NCBI RefSeq assembly: GCF_934191625.1
Contig: NZ_CAKPUG010000001.1
Coordinates: 496,001-560,000 of the forward strand
Length of the DNA: 64,000 bases
Source of the DNA: an uncultured Lactococcus sp.
Lineage (GTDB): Bacteria; Bacillota; Bacilli; Lactobacillales; Streptococcaceae
Reading direction: 5' to 3'
The notes below the pieces were generated by a model, which saw nothing but the letters and a program-made list of their open reading frames with translations, was not told where the DNA came from and searched no databases. A program made the translations under genes and the position numbers. Positions 1 to 10,525 of the stretch are shown one piece after another. Each line of letters opens with the position of its first letter. The first letter of the stretch is position 1.

Positions 1-2376
1 GCACGTCACCATACGATGTTTGAAATGCTGGGTAATTTTTCGATCGGTGATTATTTCCGTGACGAAGCTTTGGCTTATGCTTGGGAGATGCTCACAAGTA
101 GTAAATATTTTGACTTTCCAGCAGAAAAACTTTACATTACATACTATCCAGACGATAAAGACACCTTTAACCGCTGGGTAGAGCTCGGAGTTGATGCAAG
201 TCACTTAGTACCAATCGAAGATAACTTCTGGGAAATCGGTGCAGGCCCTTCAGGACCAGATACAGAAATTTTCTTCGATCGTGGTGAAGCTTATGATCCT
301 GAAAACATTGGTTTGAAACTTTTGGCTGAAGATATCGAAAACGATCGTTATATCGAAATCTACAATATTGTTTTGTCGCAATTTAATGCTGATCCAGCAA
401 TTCCACGTAGTGAGTACAAAGAGCTGCCACAGAAAAATATTGATACGGGGATGGGTCTTGAACGTATGGTTTGTATTATTCAAGGTGGTAAAACAAACTT
501 TGATACCGACCTTTTCCTCCCAATTATTCGTGAAATTGAACGTATTTCTAACAAAACTTATAATCCAGATGGCGATAATATGAGTTTTAAAGTTATTGCG
601 GACCATATCCGTGCGCTGAGCTTTGCTATAGGCGATGGGGCTTTACCAGGAAATGAAGGAAGGGGTTATGTCCTTCGTCGTCTACTTCGTCGCGCAGTTA
701 TGCATGGTAAAAAATTAGGTATTGAAGGTAAATTCTTGGCCCAATTTGTACCAGTTGTTGGTAAAATTATGGAGTCATATTACCCAGAAGTCCTTGAAAA
801 GCAAGACTTTATCATGCAAATTATTGATCGTGAAGAAGAAGCTTTTGGCCGCACAATTGATGGTGGAAGCAAACTCTTGGATGAATTGCTTACGAAACTC
901 AAAGAAGAAGGCAAGACCATGCTTGAAGGTCAAGACATCTTCCGTCTTTACGACACTTATGGTTTCCCAGTAGAATTAACTGAGGAATTAGCTGAAGATG
1001 CAGGATTCAAGATTGACCATGACGGTTTTAAAGCAGCGATGAAAGAGCAACAAGACCGTGCACGTGCTGCAGTTGTTAAAGGCGGCTCAATGGGAGCGCA
1101 AAATGAAACGCTTCAATCAATTAAGGAAGAATCTGAATTCCTCTATGATGTTGAAAAATACGATGGTAAACTTCTTGTAGCAGTTAAAGATGATGAAAAA
1201 GTCGATACTGTAAGTGGTGAAGCGCAACTTATTTTCGATAAAACACCATTCTACGCAGAAATGGGTGGTCAGGTTTCTGACCACGGTGTGATTAAAAATG
1301 CTGCAGGAAAAGTCGTTGCAGAAGTTAAGGATGTTCAACATGCTCCAAATGGACAAAACCTCCATATGGTTGACATTATCTCTACTCTTGTAGTTGGTGA
1401 AACATATACTCTTGAAATTGATGCAGAACGTCGTCATGGCATTATTAAAAATCATACAGCAACTCACTTGCTACACGCCGCTTTGCACAATATTGTAGGT
1501 GAACATGCACTTCAAGCGGGTTCACTTAACGAAGTAGAGTTCCTTCGTTTTGACTTTACACACTTTGCTCCTGTAAGCAAGGAAGAATTGTCTGATATTG
1601 AACGCCAAGTTAATGAAGTGATTTGGCAATCATTAGCTGTTGAAACGGTAGAAACTGATATTGAGACAGCTAAAGAAATGGGCGCTATGGCTCTCTTTGG
1701 CGAAAAATATGGAAAAAATGTACGTGTCGTTAAAATTGGTGATTACTCTGTTGAACTTTGTGGCGGAACACATACAGCGACAACAAGTGAAATTGGTCTC
1801 TTCAAAATTATCAAAGAAGAAGGTATCGGATCAGGCGTGCGCCGTATTGTTGCTGTAACTGGCCAAAAAGCCTATGAAGCATTTAAAGATGCTGAAAATA
1901 CGCTCAATGAAGTGGCTACAGTTGTGAAAGCACCACAAGCAGCTCAAGTTGTGGCTAAAGTAACAGCTATGCAAGAAGAACTTAAAGTGGCTCAAAAAGA
2001 AAATGACGCATTAGCAGGTAAATTAGCTGCAAGTCAATCGGATGAGGTCTTTAAAAACGTTCTAAAATCAGCAAATACTAGCTATATTGCCAGTGAAGTT
2101 GCAGTACCAGATGTAAATGGTTTACGTAATCTTGCAGATATCTGGAAACAAAAAGAGTTGTCTGATGTCCTGGTCCTTGTTGCGAAGATTGGCGAAAAAG
2201 TGAGTCTTCTTGCAGCAAGTAAAACGGCTGATGTAAAAGCTGGAAACTTGATCAAAGAACTTGCGCCTTATATTGATGGCCGCGGAGGTGGAAAACCTGA
2301 TATGGCTATGGCCGGTGGATCTAAAGCTGCTGGAATCCCAGAACTTATCGAAAATGTAGGCTCAAAACTTTCTTAA
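1..2376 (+). CDS. alaS: Alanine--tRNA ligase, 5'-truncated by the window edge
   Basis: Class II synthetase that charges tRNA-Ala in the cytoplasm. The reading frame is open from base 1 (it reads [14 protein letters not shown], a conserved N-terminal aminoacylation block), so the true start lies upstream; about 790 residues are visible of a family length near 870. The editing domain carries the metal-binding HTATH and CGGTH motifs, around nt 1456 and 1759. The C-terminal DHHA1 region ends with the [14 protein letters not shown] signature near the stop. It ends at a clear intrinsic terminator and appears to be the last gene of its transcript. No frameshift is seen. Confidence 0.97.
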   Translation, partial: ARHHTMFEMLGNFSIGDYFRDEALAYAWEMLTSSKYFDFPAEKLYITYYPDDKDTFNRWVELGVDASHLVPIEDNFWEIGAGPSGPDTEIFFDRGEAYDPENIGLKLLAEDIENDRYIEIYNIVLSQFNADPAIPRSEYKELPQKNIDTGMGLERMVCIIQGGKTNFDTDLFLPIIREIERISNKTYNPDGDNMSFKVIADHIRALSFAIGDGALPGNEGRGYVLRRLLRRAVMHGKKLGIEGKFLAQFVPVVGKIMESYYPEVLEKQDFIMQIIDREEEAFGRTIDGGSKLLDELLTKLKEEGKTMLEGQDIFRLYDTYGFPVELTEELAEDAGFKIDHDGFKAAMKEQQDRARAAVVKGGSMGAQNETLQSIKEESEFLYDVEKYDGKLLVAVKDDEKVDTVSGEAQLIFDKTPFYAEMGGQVSDHGVIKNAAGKVVAEVKDVQHAPNGQNLHMVDIISTLVVGETYTLEIDAERRHGIIKNHTATHLLHAALHNIVGEHALQAGSLNEVEFLRFDFTHFAPVSKEELSDIERQVNEVIWQSLAVETVETDIETAKEMGAMALFGEKYGKNVRVVKIGDYSVELCGGTHTATTSEIGLFKIIKEEGIGSGVRRIVAVTGQKAYEAFKDAENTLNEVATVVKAPQAAQVVAKVTAMQEELKVAQKENDALAGKLAASQSDEVFKNVLKSANTSYIASEVAVPDVNGLRNLADIWKQKELSDVLVLVAKIGEKVSLLAASKTADVKAGNLIKELAPYIDGRGGGKPDMAMAGGSKAAGIPELIENVGSKLS

Positions 2377-2385
2377 GAATAAAAT

Positions 2386-2429
2386 AAAAAACTTTCAGTA
2401 GCTGACTCAGTCTAACTGGAAGTTTTTTA
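2386..2429 (+). terminator. Intrinsic terminator of alaS
   Basis: An arm AAAACTTTCAGT pairs with ACTGGAAGTTTT across a roughly 15-nt loop (one mismatch) and runs into a T tract, 10 bases after the alaS stop. Confidence 0.8.
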
Positions 2430-2611
2430 TATAATAAGGGATGCCTCACAATATTACTATTACGAATAAATAAAAAAATGTAATGTAAAAGAGGTCTGTG
2501 TAGGTGCTTTTTGGTAAATTTAGTTTTCATTTTTCAGGACGATTATGTTTTATTACATGAATGAGATATTTAGAGTATCCCGCTTAAATAACTGATTATG
2601 AGGAGAAATGC

Positions 2612-2675
2612 CCTATATTTATAGGTGATAGTTTCTATTTGTTCCTGCATTTTGTAATAAAAAATGTGCTATACT
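2612..2675 (+). promoter_or_regulatory. Promoter of the RpiR-type regulator, with upstream palindrome
   Basis: An extended -10 (TG, one base, TATACT at 2670-2675) lies 45 bases before the start codon; no strong -35 is visible. A perfect inverted repeat CCTATA-TT-TATAGG (2612-2625) sits upstream and could be an operator. The rest of the 344-base gap after alaS (2430-2611) is AT-rich with nothing recognisable. Confidence 0.5.
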
Positions 2676-2720
2676 GGAAGCAAGAGTAAGGAAGACGACG
2701 GCAGAGGGTGAGGAAAAAAG

Positions 2721-3515
2721 ATGATGGCAGATAATAAACTTGTTGATCTCAATGATTTAGAAAGTAAAATTTTTGAGGAAGTTGTCAAATCACCGGAAGT
2801 TATTATGAACATGACTATTCGTGAATTTGCTTTGAGCGTCCATGCTTCGCCTACAACGATTGTGCGCATGACTCATAAGTTAGGATTTTCAGGATGGAAT
2901 GAACTCAAAACTTATTTACAGCAACAAAAAAATAAAGTTTTAATGAAAGCTGAAGATCCAAATTATGATAATCTCCTTGCCTTTGAGCTCTTTAGTAGAC
3001 GATTATTGAGCCCTGACTATACTGCTCTTATAGATGAAGCTGCAAAGCTCTTGGAAGAAACCGAATATACAGTTTTTATGGGAGTTGGAACTTCAGGTGC
3101 TTTAGCGGATTATGGAACAAAATACTTTAATAATGCTGGACTACCTGCATTTGAGGTAATTGATCCTTATCAACCACTAATGACAAACAATGCTAAATCA
3201 ATGACAGTTGTTGCGCTCTCTATTTCCGGAAAAACAAATTTCATTGTTGCTCAGATTGTTGCTTATAAAAGAGATGGGGTAAAAGTTATCTCTATTACAA
3301 ATGAAAGTAATAATACAATGGCTAACATGGCAGATGTTGCCTTATCGTATAATGTAGCACATGAAGCTTCAAAAGTACATGCTCAGGGTAATTTAACGAC
3401 GCAGCTTCCTGTGATGGCTATCTTGGAACAGCTGGCTCATAAGACACAAGAAATTCGTCAAAATAAAAATTCAGATAAGCAAAAAAATAGTTCATTTAAA
3501 AGCAGCTTTGTTTAA
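2721..3515 (+). CDS. MurR/RpiR family transcriptional regulator
   Basis: DNA-binding regulator of 264 residues. Residues 1-80 form the HTH_6 domain typical of the family (reads TIREFALSVHASPTTIVRM). Residues 110-235 form a SIS sugar-phosphate isomerase domain with the GVGTSGALADYGTKYF and ALSISGKTNF stretches that bind phosphosugars. The start is set by GTGAGG seven bases upstream of ATG 2721; ATG 2724 is an alternative. The family usually senses a sugar phosphate and controls a nearby sugar gene. The nearest candidate is the 6-phospho-beta-glucosidase 1 kb downstream, with a histidine phosphatase between them on the other strand; that target is inference. Confidence 0.88.
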   Translation: MMADNKLVDLNDLESKIFEEVVKSPEVIMNMTIREFALSVHASPTTIVRMTHKLGFSGWNELKTYLQQQKNKVLMKAEDPNYDNLLAFELFSRRLLSPDYTALIDEAAKLLEETEYTVFMGVGTSGALADYGTKYFNNAGLPAFEVIDPYQPLMTNNAKSMTVVALSISGKTNFIVAQIVAYKRDGVKVISITNESNNTMANMADVALSYNVAHEASKVHAQGNLTTQLPVMAILEQLAHKTQEIRQNKNSDKQKNSSFKSSFV

Positions 3516-3525
3516 AGTTGCTTTT
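3498..3525 (+). terminator. Hairpin overlapping the rpiR-type stop codon
   Basis: A 12-bp stem (one G-U pair) with a 4-base loop contains the last codons and the stop of the regulator. Only TTTT follows on the plus strand, so it may act as a weak terminator or 3' stabiliser. Confidence 0.5.
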
Positions 3526-3681
3526 AAGCTGCGGTAAAAAAAAACAATGTTTGAGAATAATGCTATAGGCACGGCTTAAATATAAGGAATACTTGGAATC
3601 TAAGTATCAACCCGTTCATAAGTAGCTTACACTTCAGGAGTAGTGTGTCTACTATTCTCTATAAGAAAGACACTCTTATTT

Positions 3682-4239
3682 TTATAGTAGTGAGATTGGT
3701 TCGATAAAGTTGAAAATACCTTCATCATACGTAAAGTGAAGACAAGCCAAGTTTCCGAGAGGCATAGGTGGTTGGGTCTCAAAGTTAAAAACTTTCTCCT
3801 GAATAAAAAAGTGCATAGCTGCACCGTGTGAGAGGGCGAAAACTTTATCGTGTTGATTTAAACATTCTGACAAGCTTTGGTACATCCGTTCTGAAACTTG
3901 CTGACTGCTTTCACCACCGAATTTTGTGAAATATGTCCTCTTATCTAGGGGCTCCAAGTAGTTACTGTGTCCCTCATATACTCCAAAATTCATTTCCTTA
4001 AGCCCTTTTAAACGTCTATATTTTTGTCCTGGAAATAACAATTCAAGAGTGTCAGAAGCCCGTTCTTGTGTGGAAGAATAATAAGCATTACAGCTAATCT
4101 GTTTGGCTTTTAAACTTTTTCCTGCTTTAACAGCATCGTTGATTCCCTTTTGTGTCAGTGGGGAATCACTCCAACCTTGCGTACGCCCTTGTACATTAAA
4201 TAAAGTTTGAGCGTGACGCATTAAATATAATTCTTTCAT
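3682..4239 (-). CDS. Histidine phosphatase (phosphoglycerate mutase-like) family protein
   Basis: 185-residue protein of the histidine phosphatase superfamily. It opens with the RHAQT phosphohistidine motif (residues 8-12) followed by NVQGRTQGWSDSPLTQKG, and has the second catalytic His in ALSHGAAMHFF. The short length and lack of the dPGM insert argue for a GpmB/CobC/PhoE-like phosphatase rather than the glycolytic mutase; the substrate cannot be assigned. It is a single gene on the minus strand between the RpiR-type regulator and the GH1 gene, and has its own promoter overlapped by a catabolite-repression-like element. Confidence 0.85.
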   Translation of the reverse strand: MKELYLMRHAQTLFNVQGRTQGWSDSPLTQKGINDAVKAGKSLKAKQISCNAYYSSTQERASDTLELLFPGQKYRRLKGLKEMNFGVYEGHSNYLEPLDKRTYFTKFGGESSQQVSERMYQSLSECLNQHDKVFALSHGAAMHFFIQEKVFNFETQPPMPLGNLACLHFTYDEGIFNFIEPISLL

Positions 4240-4271
4240 TCAGCACTCTCCTAGTGTTTATTTTTATATTT

Positions 4272-4309
4272 ATTATACTTTTTTCAAAAAAATGAAGCAA
4301 ACGCTATCA
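4272..4309 (-). promoter_or_regulatory. Promoter of the phosphatase gene with an overlapping cre-like site
   Basis: Read on the minus strand: -35 TTGCTT (4295-4300), 17-bp spacer, -10 TATAAT (4272-4277). The plus-strand sequence AGCAAACGCTATCA (4296-4309) matches the CcpA cre consensus TGWAANCGNTNWCA at 12 of 14 positions and overlaps the -35, a position suited to glucose repression. Confidence 0.6.
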
Positions 4310-4463
4310 GAAGTGCTTTAATATTATTAAGTAAATAGATGGAACAGCATGGTTTAAGCATTCACGGAGAGTTGCAAAAAGTATAACTGTCATTTTTTAG
4401 CCTATTGTTTCAGTAAATAGGAACAAAAGTTCCTTACTTTTGAAAGCTGGTTACCTTTATTTT

Positions 4464-4494
4464 TGATATAATAAAAAAGTTGGTAGCGCATACA
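4464..4494 (+). promoter_or_regulatory. Promoter of the 6-phospho-beta-glucosidase gene
   Basis: Extended -10 TG-A-TATAAT at 4464-4472. A weak cre-like sequence (TGGTAGCGCATACA, 4481-4494, about 11 of 14) covers the expected start of transcription; it is too degenerate to be sure of. Confidence 0.45.
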
Positions 4495-4502
4495 TTAAAT
4501 AG

Positions 4503-5972
<1,470 letters not shown>

Positions 5973-6023
5973 TTGAAATATTAGAGTTAAGCCTTTGAAA
6001 GAAAAGCAACATCCTCACTTTTT

Positions 6024-6039
6024 TGCTATAATAAAATTA
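6024..6039 (+). promoter_or_regulatory. smpB promoter, start point at or next to the start codon
   Basis: Extended -10 TG-C-TATAAT with the hexamer at 6027-6032; the ATG of smpB begins seven bases after it. Transcription would therefore start at about the A of ATG, and no Shine-Dalgarno sequence is present between them. Confidence 0.6.
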
Positions 6040-6506
6040 TGGTAAAAAATACAGTAGATAAGCCCCTGGCCCAAAATAAAAAGGCCCGGCATGATTATGA
6101 AATTTTTGAAACATTTGAGGCAGGAATCGTTCTAACAGGAACAGAAATCAAATCGGTCCGTCAAGCAAAAATTCAACTTAAAGATGGATTTGCTCGTGTA
6201 CGAGAGGGGGAAGTTTGGCTTTCCAATGTTCACATCGCCCCTTTTGAACAAGGAAACATTTTCAATGTGGACGAACTTCGCACGCGCAAACTCTTACTCA
6301 ATAAAAAAGAAATCGCTAAAATTGAAAAAGAGTTGACGGGAACAGGAATTACTTTCATCCCTTTGAAGGTCTATCTCAAAAATGGTTTTGCTAAAGTTTT
6401 GATGGGACTTGCTCGTGGTAAAAAACAATACGATAAACGAGAAACACTCAAACGTAAAGAACAAAACAGAGACATAGCCCGTCAGTTAAAGGCATATAAC
6501 CGTTAA
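6039..6506 (+). CDS. smpB: SsrA-binding protein SmpB
   Basis: Partner of tmRNA in trans-translation: it binds the tRNA-like domain and places it in the A site of stalled ribosomes. The length of 155 residues is standard. Diagnostic segments are [19 protein letters not shown] near the N-terminus, [21 protein letters not shown] text near residue 112, and the basic tail [19 protein letters not shown] that inserts into the mRNA channel. In streptococci smpB usually follows rnr, which is not here. It appears to be transcribed alone, from a promoter giving no leader. Confidence 0.96.
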   Translation: MVKNTVDKPLAQNKKARHDYEIFETFEAGIVLTGTEIKSVRQAKIQLKDGFARVREGEVWLSNVHIAPFEQGNIFNVDELRTRKLLLNKKEIAKIEKELTGTGITFIPLKVYLKNGFAKVLMGLARGKKQYDKRETLKRKEQNRDIARQLKAYNR

Positions 6507-6519
6507 AAAGTCAGCAAGC

Positions 6520-6543
6520 GCCAGAAGCTTCTGGCTTTTTTCT
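6520..6543 (+). terminator. Intrinsic terminator of smpB
   Basis: Perfect self-complementary GCCAGAAGCTTCTGGC (6520-6535) followed by TTTTTTCTTT. Confidence 0.85.
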
Positions 6544-6580
6544 TTACAAGCGAACATAGGATTAAAAAGAAAGGGAATTT

Positions 6581-6632
6581 ATTTACTAAGCATTTACTCA
6601 TTATTTACCAAACATTTACATTTGTCTATAAT
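6581..6632 (+). promoter_or_regulatory. Pho-box array and promoter of the pst operon
   Basis: Four exact ATTTAC repeats begin at 6581, 6592, 6603 and 6614, each 11 bp apart, followed by -10 TATAAT at 6627-6632. The repeats cover the -35 position, the arrangement expected for activation by a PhoP/PhoB-type response regulator under phosphate limitation. The regulator genes are not in this window. Confidence 0.85.
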
Positions 6633-6705
6633 TTCTAATGTTAAGATAGTTATGTAAGCAAAAGAACTTACGGAGTACACAAAAAATATTATTGGAGAAA
6701 AACTC

Positions 6706-7608
6706 ATGAATAAAAAGTTACTTTCTGGAATTATCGCAGGTGCAGCTCTTTTGACGCTTGCAGCTTGTGGAAATGGCAATTCAACATCTAATGCCAGCTC
6801 AGATAGCTCAGGCAGTTCAATGCCAGCTTCAGGTAAAATCGTAGCTGGCGGCTCAACAGCACTGCAACCTATGGCACAACAAGCTTCCACCGAGTATACA
6901 GCTAAAAAACCAGAAGTTCAAATCACTGTACAAGGCGGTGGCTCCGGGGTAGGTTTGACTCAGGTCTCAACAGGAACTTTCCAAATCGGTAACTCTGACA
7001 TCTTTGCAGAAGAAAAATCAGGAATTGATGCTTCTAAATTGAACGATTATAAAGTAGCTGTCGTGGGATTTGCTCCTATTGTCAATAAAGATATTAACAT
7101 TGATAATCTCTCAACACAACAGCTAAAAGATGTATTCACGGGTAAAGTGAAGAACTGGAAGGAAGTTGGTGGTCCTGATGAAAAAATCACAGTAATCGGA
7201 CGTGCAGCAGGTTCAGGTACACGTGTGAACTTTGATAATTTAGCTCTCGGTGGCGAAAAAGAAGTAGAAGGGCCAACTCAAGACGCTTCAGGTACTGCTG
7301 TAACTATGGTATCCCAAACTCCAGGTGCAATCTCTTATGTAGCTTTTTCTTACCTCGATAAGAGTAAAGATATCAAAGCTGTCAGCATTGATAATGTAAA
7401 ACCAACAGATGAAAATGTTGCGGATAATAGCTATAAAGTTTGGTCTTACGAGCACATGTATACCAATAAAGAAAAAGAAACAACAGCCGAAAAAGATTTT
7501 ATTAAATATGTTACGGAAGATACAAAAACAATCAAAGAACTTGGTTATATCCCAGTTTCTGATATGAAAGTTGAACGTGACGCACAAGGAAAAATTACAA
7601 ATAAATAA
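6706..7608 (+). CDS. pstS: Phosphate ABC transporter substrate-binding lipoprotein PstS (copy 1)
   Basis: Extracytoplasmic phosphate receptor of 300 residues, anchored by lipid. The signal peptide ends in lipobox LAAC (Cys 21), followed by a Ser/Asn-rich linker. The phosphate pocket motifs GGSTALQPM, QGGGSGVGL and GRAAGSGTRVNFDN are intact. It is the first gene of the pst operon and sits behind the four-repeat Pho box. A paralogue of similar length follows directly; the two share near-identical core stretches such as QIGNSDIFAEEKSGIDASK. Lactococci commonly carry such a pair, so the duplication is probably old rather than recent. Confidence 0.95.
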   Translation: MNKKLLSGIIAGAALLTLAACGNGNSTSNASSDSSGSSMPASGKIVAGGSTALQPMAQQASTEYTAKKPEVQITVQGGGSGVGLTQVSTGTFQIGNSDIFAEEKSGIDASKLNDYKVAVVGFAPIVNKDINIDNLSTQQLKDVFTGKVKNWKEVGGPDEKITVIGRAAGSGTRVNFDNLALGGEKEVEGPTQDASGTAVTMVSQTPGAISYVAFSYLDKSKDIKAVSIDNVKPTDENVADNSYKVWSYEHMYTNKEKETTAEKDFIKYVTEDTKTIKELGYIPVSDMKVERDAQGKITNK

Positions 7609-7706
7609 GAAGTGGTAAAGTAAAACCTTAAAATTTTCTTTTCATGATCGTGATTTTACTGCCCAAAAACTTATTCTTCCAGAGAACCCTTGTTCTTAAT
7701 GATAGT

Positions 7707-7752
7707 GCAAAGAGCAAAAGTACTTGAGCAGTGTCTCAGGTGCTCTCTTTGC
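7707..7752 (+). terminator. Long hairpin between the two pstS genes
   Basis: GCAAAGAGCA (7707-7716) pairs with TGCTCTCTTTGC (7741-7752, 2-nt bulge), with a second stem ACTTGAG/CTCAGGT nested inside. There is no T tract, so it is more likely a processing or stability element at the end of pstS copy 1 mRNA than a strong terminator. Confidence 0.5.
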
Positions 7753-7758
7753 CGTTCC

Positions 7759-7824
7759 ATTTACAAACTATTTACATTGTAAGCGGTAAGCTTTTACTTA
7801 TTTATGGTTGATTTATGCTAAAAT
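7759..7824 (+). promoter_or_regulatory. Second Pho box and promoter, before pstS copy 2
   Basis: ATTTAC at 7759 and 7770 and TTTTAC at 7792 stay in the same 11-bp phase (one register empty), followed by extended -10 TG-C-TAAAAT at 7816-7824. The ATG at 7831 is seven bases after the -10, so this transcript should be leaderless. Confidence 0.7.
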
Positions 7825-7830
7825 AAGGGT

Positions 7831-8682
7831 ATGAAAAAGAAAATTTTAATGGCTTTATTTGCAGCAATGAGTCTTGTGACTTTAGCGGCATGTGCGCCCA
7901 ACTCAAATCAAGTCACAGTAGGTGGCTCAACGGCAATGAAACCACTGGTTGAACAAGTTTCTCTTGATTATATGAAGAAATATCCAGAAGATATTATTAT
8001 GGTTCAAGGGGGTGGCTCAGGTGTGGGTCTTGCACAAGTTGTTGCGGGCTCTTTCCAAATTGGTAACTCAGATATCTTTGCTGAAGAAAAATCAGGAATT
8101 GATGCTTCTAAAATTACGGGTAATAAGGTTGCAGTTGTCGGATTTGCACCTATTGTAAACCGAAATCTGGATGTATCCAATGTCACTCAAGATCAACTTA
8201 TTGATATTTTCACGGGAAAAATAAAAAACTGGAAAGAAGTTGGTGGTCCAGATCAAGAAATTACGGTTATCGGACGGACAGCAGGCTCAGGAACACGTGT
8301 TAATTTTGATAACATTGCCCTGAATGGAGCGCGTGAAATTGATGGACCTACTCAAGATGCTTCAGGTTCAGTTGTACAACTGGTTGGACAAACTCCAGGT
8401 GCTATCTCTTATGTTTCATTCCCTTACATCCACAAGCCTGGTATTAAACCACTGAATTTAGATGGGGTTGAACCTACAGATAAAAATGTAACAACCAATA
8501 AGTGGAAAATTTGGTCTTATGAACATATGTATACCAATAATAAAAATAAGAACTTTGTAGAAAATCGCTTTATCAGCTATGTTAAAAATGACAAAGTAAC
8601 ACTGAAAAAACTCGGCTACATCCCTGTTACAGAGATGAAAGTAGACCGTGATTATAAAGGTAAAGTTACACCAATAAAATAA
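7831..8682 (+). CDS. pstS: Phosphate ABC transporter substrate-binding lipoprotein PstS (copy 2)
   Basis: Second phosphate-binding lipoprotein, 283 residues, lipobox LAAC at Cys 21. It lacks the Ser-rich linker of copy 1: the mature protein enters the GGSTAMKPL phosphate motif almost at once. GRTAGSGTRVNFDN is intact. It lies 14 bases before pstC, so it is the copy coupled to the permease genes, and it has its own promoter with a Pho box. No Shine-Dalgarno sequence precedes the ATG, in line with the predicted leaderless start. Functional difference from copy 1 (affinity or expression) is unknown. Confidence 0.94.
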   Translation: MKKKILMALFAAMSLVTLAACAPNSNQVTVGGSTAMKPLVEQVSLDYMKKYPEDIIMVQGGGSGVGLAQVVAGSFQIGNSDIFAEEKSGIDASKITGNKVAVVGFAPIVNRNLDVSNVTQDQLIDIFTGKIKNWKEVGGPDQEITVIGRTAGSGTRVNFDNIALNGAREIDGPTQDASGSVVQLVGQTPGAISYVSFPYIHKPGIKPLNLDGVEPTDKNVTTNKWKIWSYEHMYTNNKNKNFVENRFISYVKNDKVTLKKLGYIPVTEMKVDRDYKGKVTPIK

Positions 8683-8696
8683 TTAGTAAGGTAGTT

Positions 8697-9620
8697 ATGG
8701 AAAACTCAAAAATTAAAGAAAAATTACTTTCAAGCTCAAAAGATTCACGCTTGGAAAAATTTGGTAGGACATTGACATTCTTGTGTATTGCAGTTATTGT
8801 TTTTGTCGTAGGACTTATTCTGGTCTTTGTCGCTCAAAAAGGTTTATCAACTTTCTTTGTTGATGGCGTGAATCCCTTCCGTTTTCTCTTTGGTACACAT
8901 TGGGAACCTGGAGCAATCGGACCAGATGGAAAGCCTGCAGTTGGTGCTTTACCAATGTTTACAGGATCTTTAATCGTAACTGTACTCTCAGCTTTGGTAG
9001 CAACACCTTTTGCCATCGGTGCAGGCATCTATATGACAGAAATTTCGCCAAAATATGGTGCGAAAATTTTGCAGCCTGTTATTGAGCTCTTGGTAGGTAT
9101 TCCTTCAGTTGTGTATGGATTTATCGGTTTGACTGTTGTTGTACCTATTATCCGTAATACATTTGGTGGAACTGGACTTGGCTTACTTGCGGGTGTATTT
9201 GTACTCTTTGTTATGATTTTACCAACAGTTACTTCAATGACTGTCGATGCGCTTAGAGCTATTCCACCTCACTATCGAGAAGCTTCACTTGGTTTAGGCG
9301 CAACACGTTGGCAAACCATTTGGCGTGTCTTACTGCGCGCTGCAGCACCAGGTATTTTAACAGCGGTGATTTTTGGGATGGCGCGTGCTTTCGGAGAAGC
9401 CTTGGCTATCCAAATGGTTGTTGGGAATGCTGTGACAATGCCACAAGATCTGGTTTCTCCAGCCTCAACATTGACTTCAATTTTGACATCAGGTATTCCA
9501 AATGCTACACCAGGTATTCAATTGAATGCCCTTTGGTCACTTGGACTTCTCCTTCTCCTTATGTCATTGGTATTTAATATTGCGATGCGTGCTATCGCTA
9601 AGAAAGGGAGCCTTAAATAA
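8697..9620 (+). CDS. pstC: Phosphate ABC transporter permease PstC
   Basis: One of two membrane subunits forming the phosphate channel, 307 residues. Its N-terminal cytoplasmic stretch (about 25 residues) is followed by six predicted membrane segments; the permease EAA-type loop reads REASLGLGATRWQTIWRVLLRAA near residue 200. The GAIGPDGKPAVGALPMFTGSL region is typical of PstC rather than PstA. The stop overlaps the pstA start by one base (TAATG), giving translational coupling. Confidence 0.95.
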   Translation: MENSKIKEKLLSSSKDSRLEKFGRTLTFLCIAVIVFVVGLILVFVAQKGLSTFFVDGVNPFRFLFGTHWEPGAIGPDGKPAVGALPMFTGSLIVTVLSALVATPFAIGAGIYMTEISPKYGAKILQPVIELLVGIPSVVYGFIGLTVVVPIIRNTFGGTGLGLLAGVFVLFVMILPTVTSMTVDALRAIPPHYREASLGLGATRWQTIWRVLLRAAAPGILTAVIFGMARAFGEALAIQMVVGNAVTMPQDLVSPASTLTSILTSGIPNATPGIQLNALWSLGLLLLLMSLVFNIAMRAIAKKGSLK

Positions 9621-10507
9621 TGAATGCTAAACGCTCAGATAAAATTGCTACCGGCGTGCTCTATGCACTCTCAGGCATCATTGTTGCGATACTCGCTTTT
9701 CTCTTGATTTATATTTTAGTTAAAGGTTTACCTTTTGTATCTTGGGAATTCTTGACAACACCTTCAAATCCATTGACTGGTGGCGGTATTGCTATCCAAC
9801 TTTTTAACTCAGTTTACTTATTAGTTGTGACTTTGATTATCTCAATTCCACTTTCATTGGGTGCAGGAATTTACCTTTCAGAATACGCTAATCAAAAACA
9901 CTGGCTGACTGGGGCAGTTCGTTCCGCGATTGAAGTGTTATCCTCTTTGCCGTCTATCGTTGTTGGTCTCTTCGGTATGTTGCTCTTTGTTATCCAGTTT
10001 GGGCTAGGTTTCTCTGTCTTATCAGGTGCACTTGCTCTTACAGTTTTCAATCTTCCCTTGATGACACGTAATGTTGAAGAATCCCTTCGGGCAATTCCAA
10101 CAATGCAACGTGAAGGTGGTCTAGCTCTTGGCTTATCAAAATGGGAAACAGCGACTAAAGTCATCCTACCAGCAGCGGTTCCGGGCATCTTAACAGGAGT
10201 TATCTTATCTTCAGGACGTGTATTCGGTGAAGCAGCGGCTTTGATCTATACTGCTGGTCAAACCAACTTGCCAATCAACTGGGCCAACTGGAATCCTATG
10301 TCATTGACAAGCCCGCTATCTCTCTTCCGTCCCGCTGAAACTTTAGCTGTACATATTTGGGCTTTGAATACGGAAGGAACAATCGCAACTGCAACACAGA
10401 TTTCTGCAGGTGCTTCTGCAGTCCTGATTATCTTTGTTTTACTATTCAACCTTGGGGCGCGTTTCCTCGGAAATCGTCTTCACAAGAAACTCACATCTGG
10501 AAATTAG
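9620..10507 (+). CDS. pstA: Phosphate ABC transporter permease PstA
   Basis: Second membrane subunit of the phosphate transporter, 295 residues with about six membrane segments. PstA-type motifs are GGGIAIQLFNSVYLL, EYANQKHWLTG and the EAA-loop analogue REGGLALGLSKWETATKVILPAA near residue 170. Start ATG 9620 overlaps the pstC stop. It is followed at 18 bases by the first ATPase gene. Confidence 0.95.
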   Translation: MNAKRSDKIATGVLYALSGIIVAILAFLLIYILVKGLPFVSWEFLTTPSNPLTGGGIAIQLFNSVYLLVVTLIISIPLSLGAGIYLSEYANQKHWLTGAVRSAIEVLSSLPSIVVGLFGMLLFVIQFGLGFSVLSGALALTVFNLPLMTRNVEESLRAIPTMQREGGLALGLSKWETATKVILPAAVPGILTGVILSSGRVFGEAAALIYTAGQTNLPINWANWNPMSLTSPLSLFRPAETLAVHIWALNTEGTIATATQISAGASAVLIIFVLLFNLGARFLGNRLHKKLTSGN

Positions 10508-10525
10508 TAAGGAATATAGAAAAAT

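Noticed and set aside
3627..3824. Minus-strand open frame of 65 codons
   Set aside because: Lies out of frame over the end of the histidine phosphatase gene; no ribosome site and no recognisable protein.
4481..4494. Possible cre site at the start of the GH1 transcript
   Set aside because: Only about 11 of 14 matches with a mismatch in the conserved second half; noted with the promoter but not claimed as a site.
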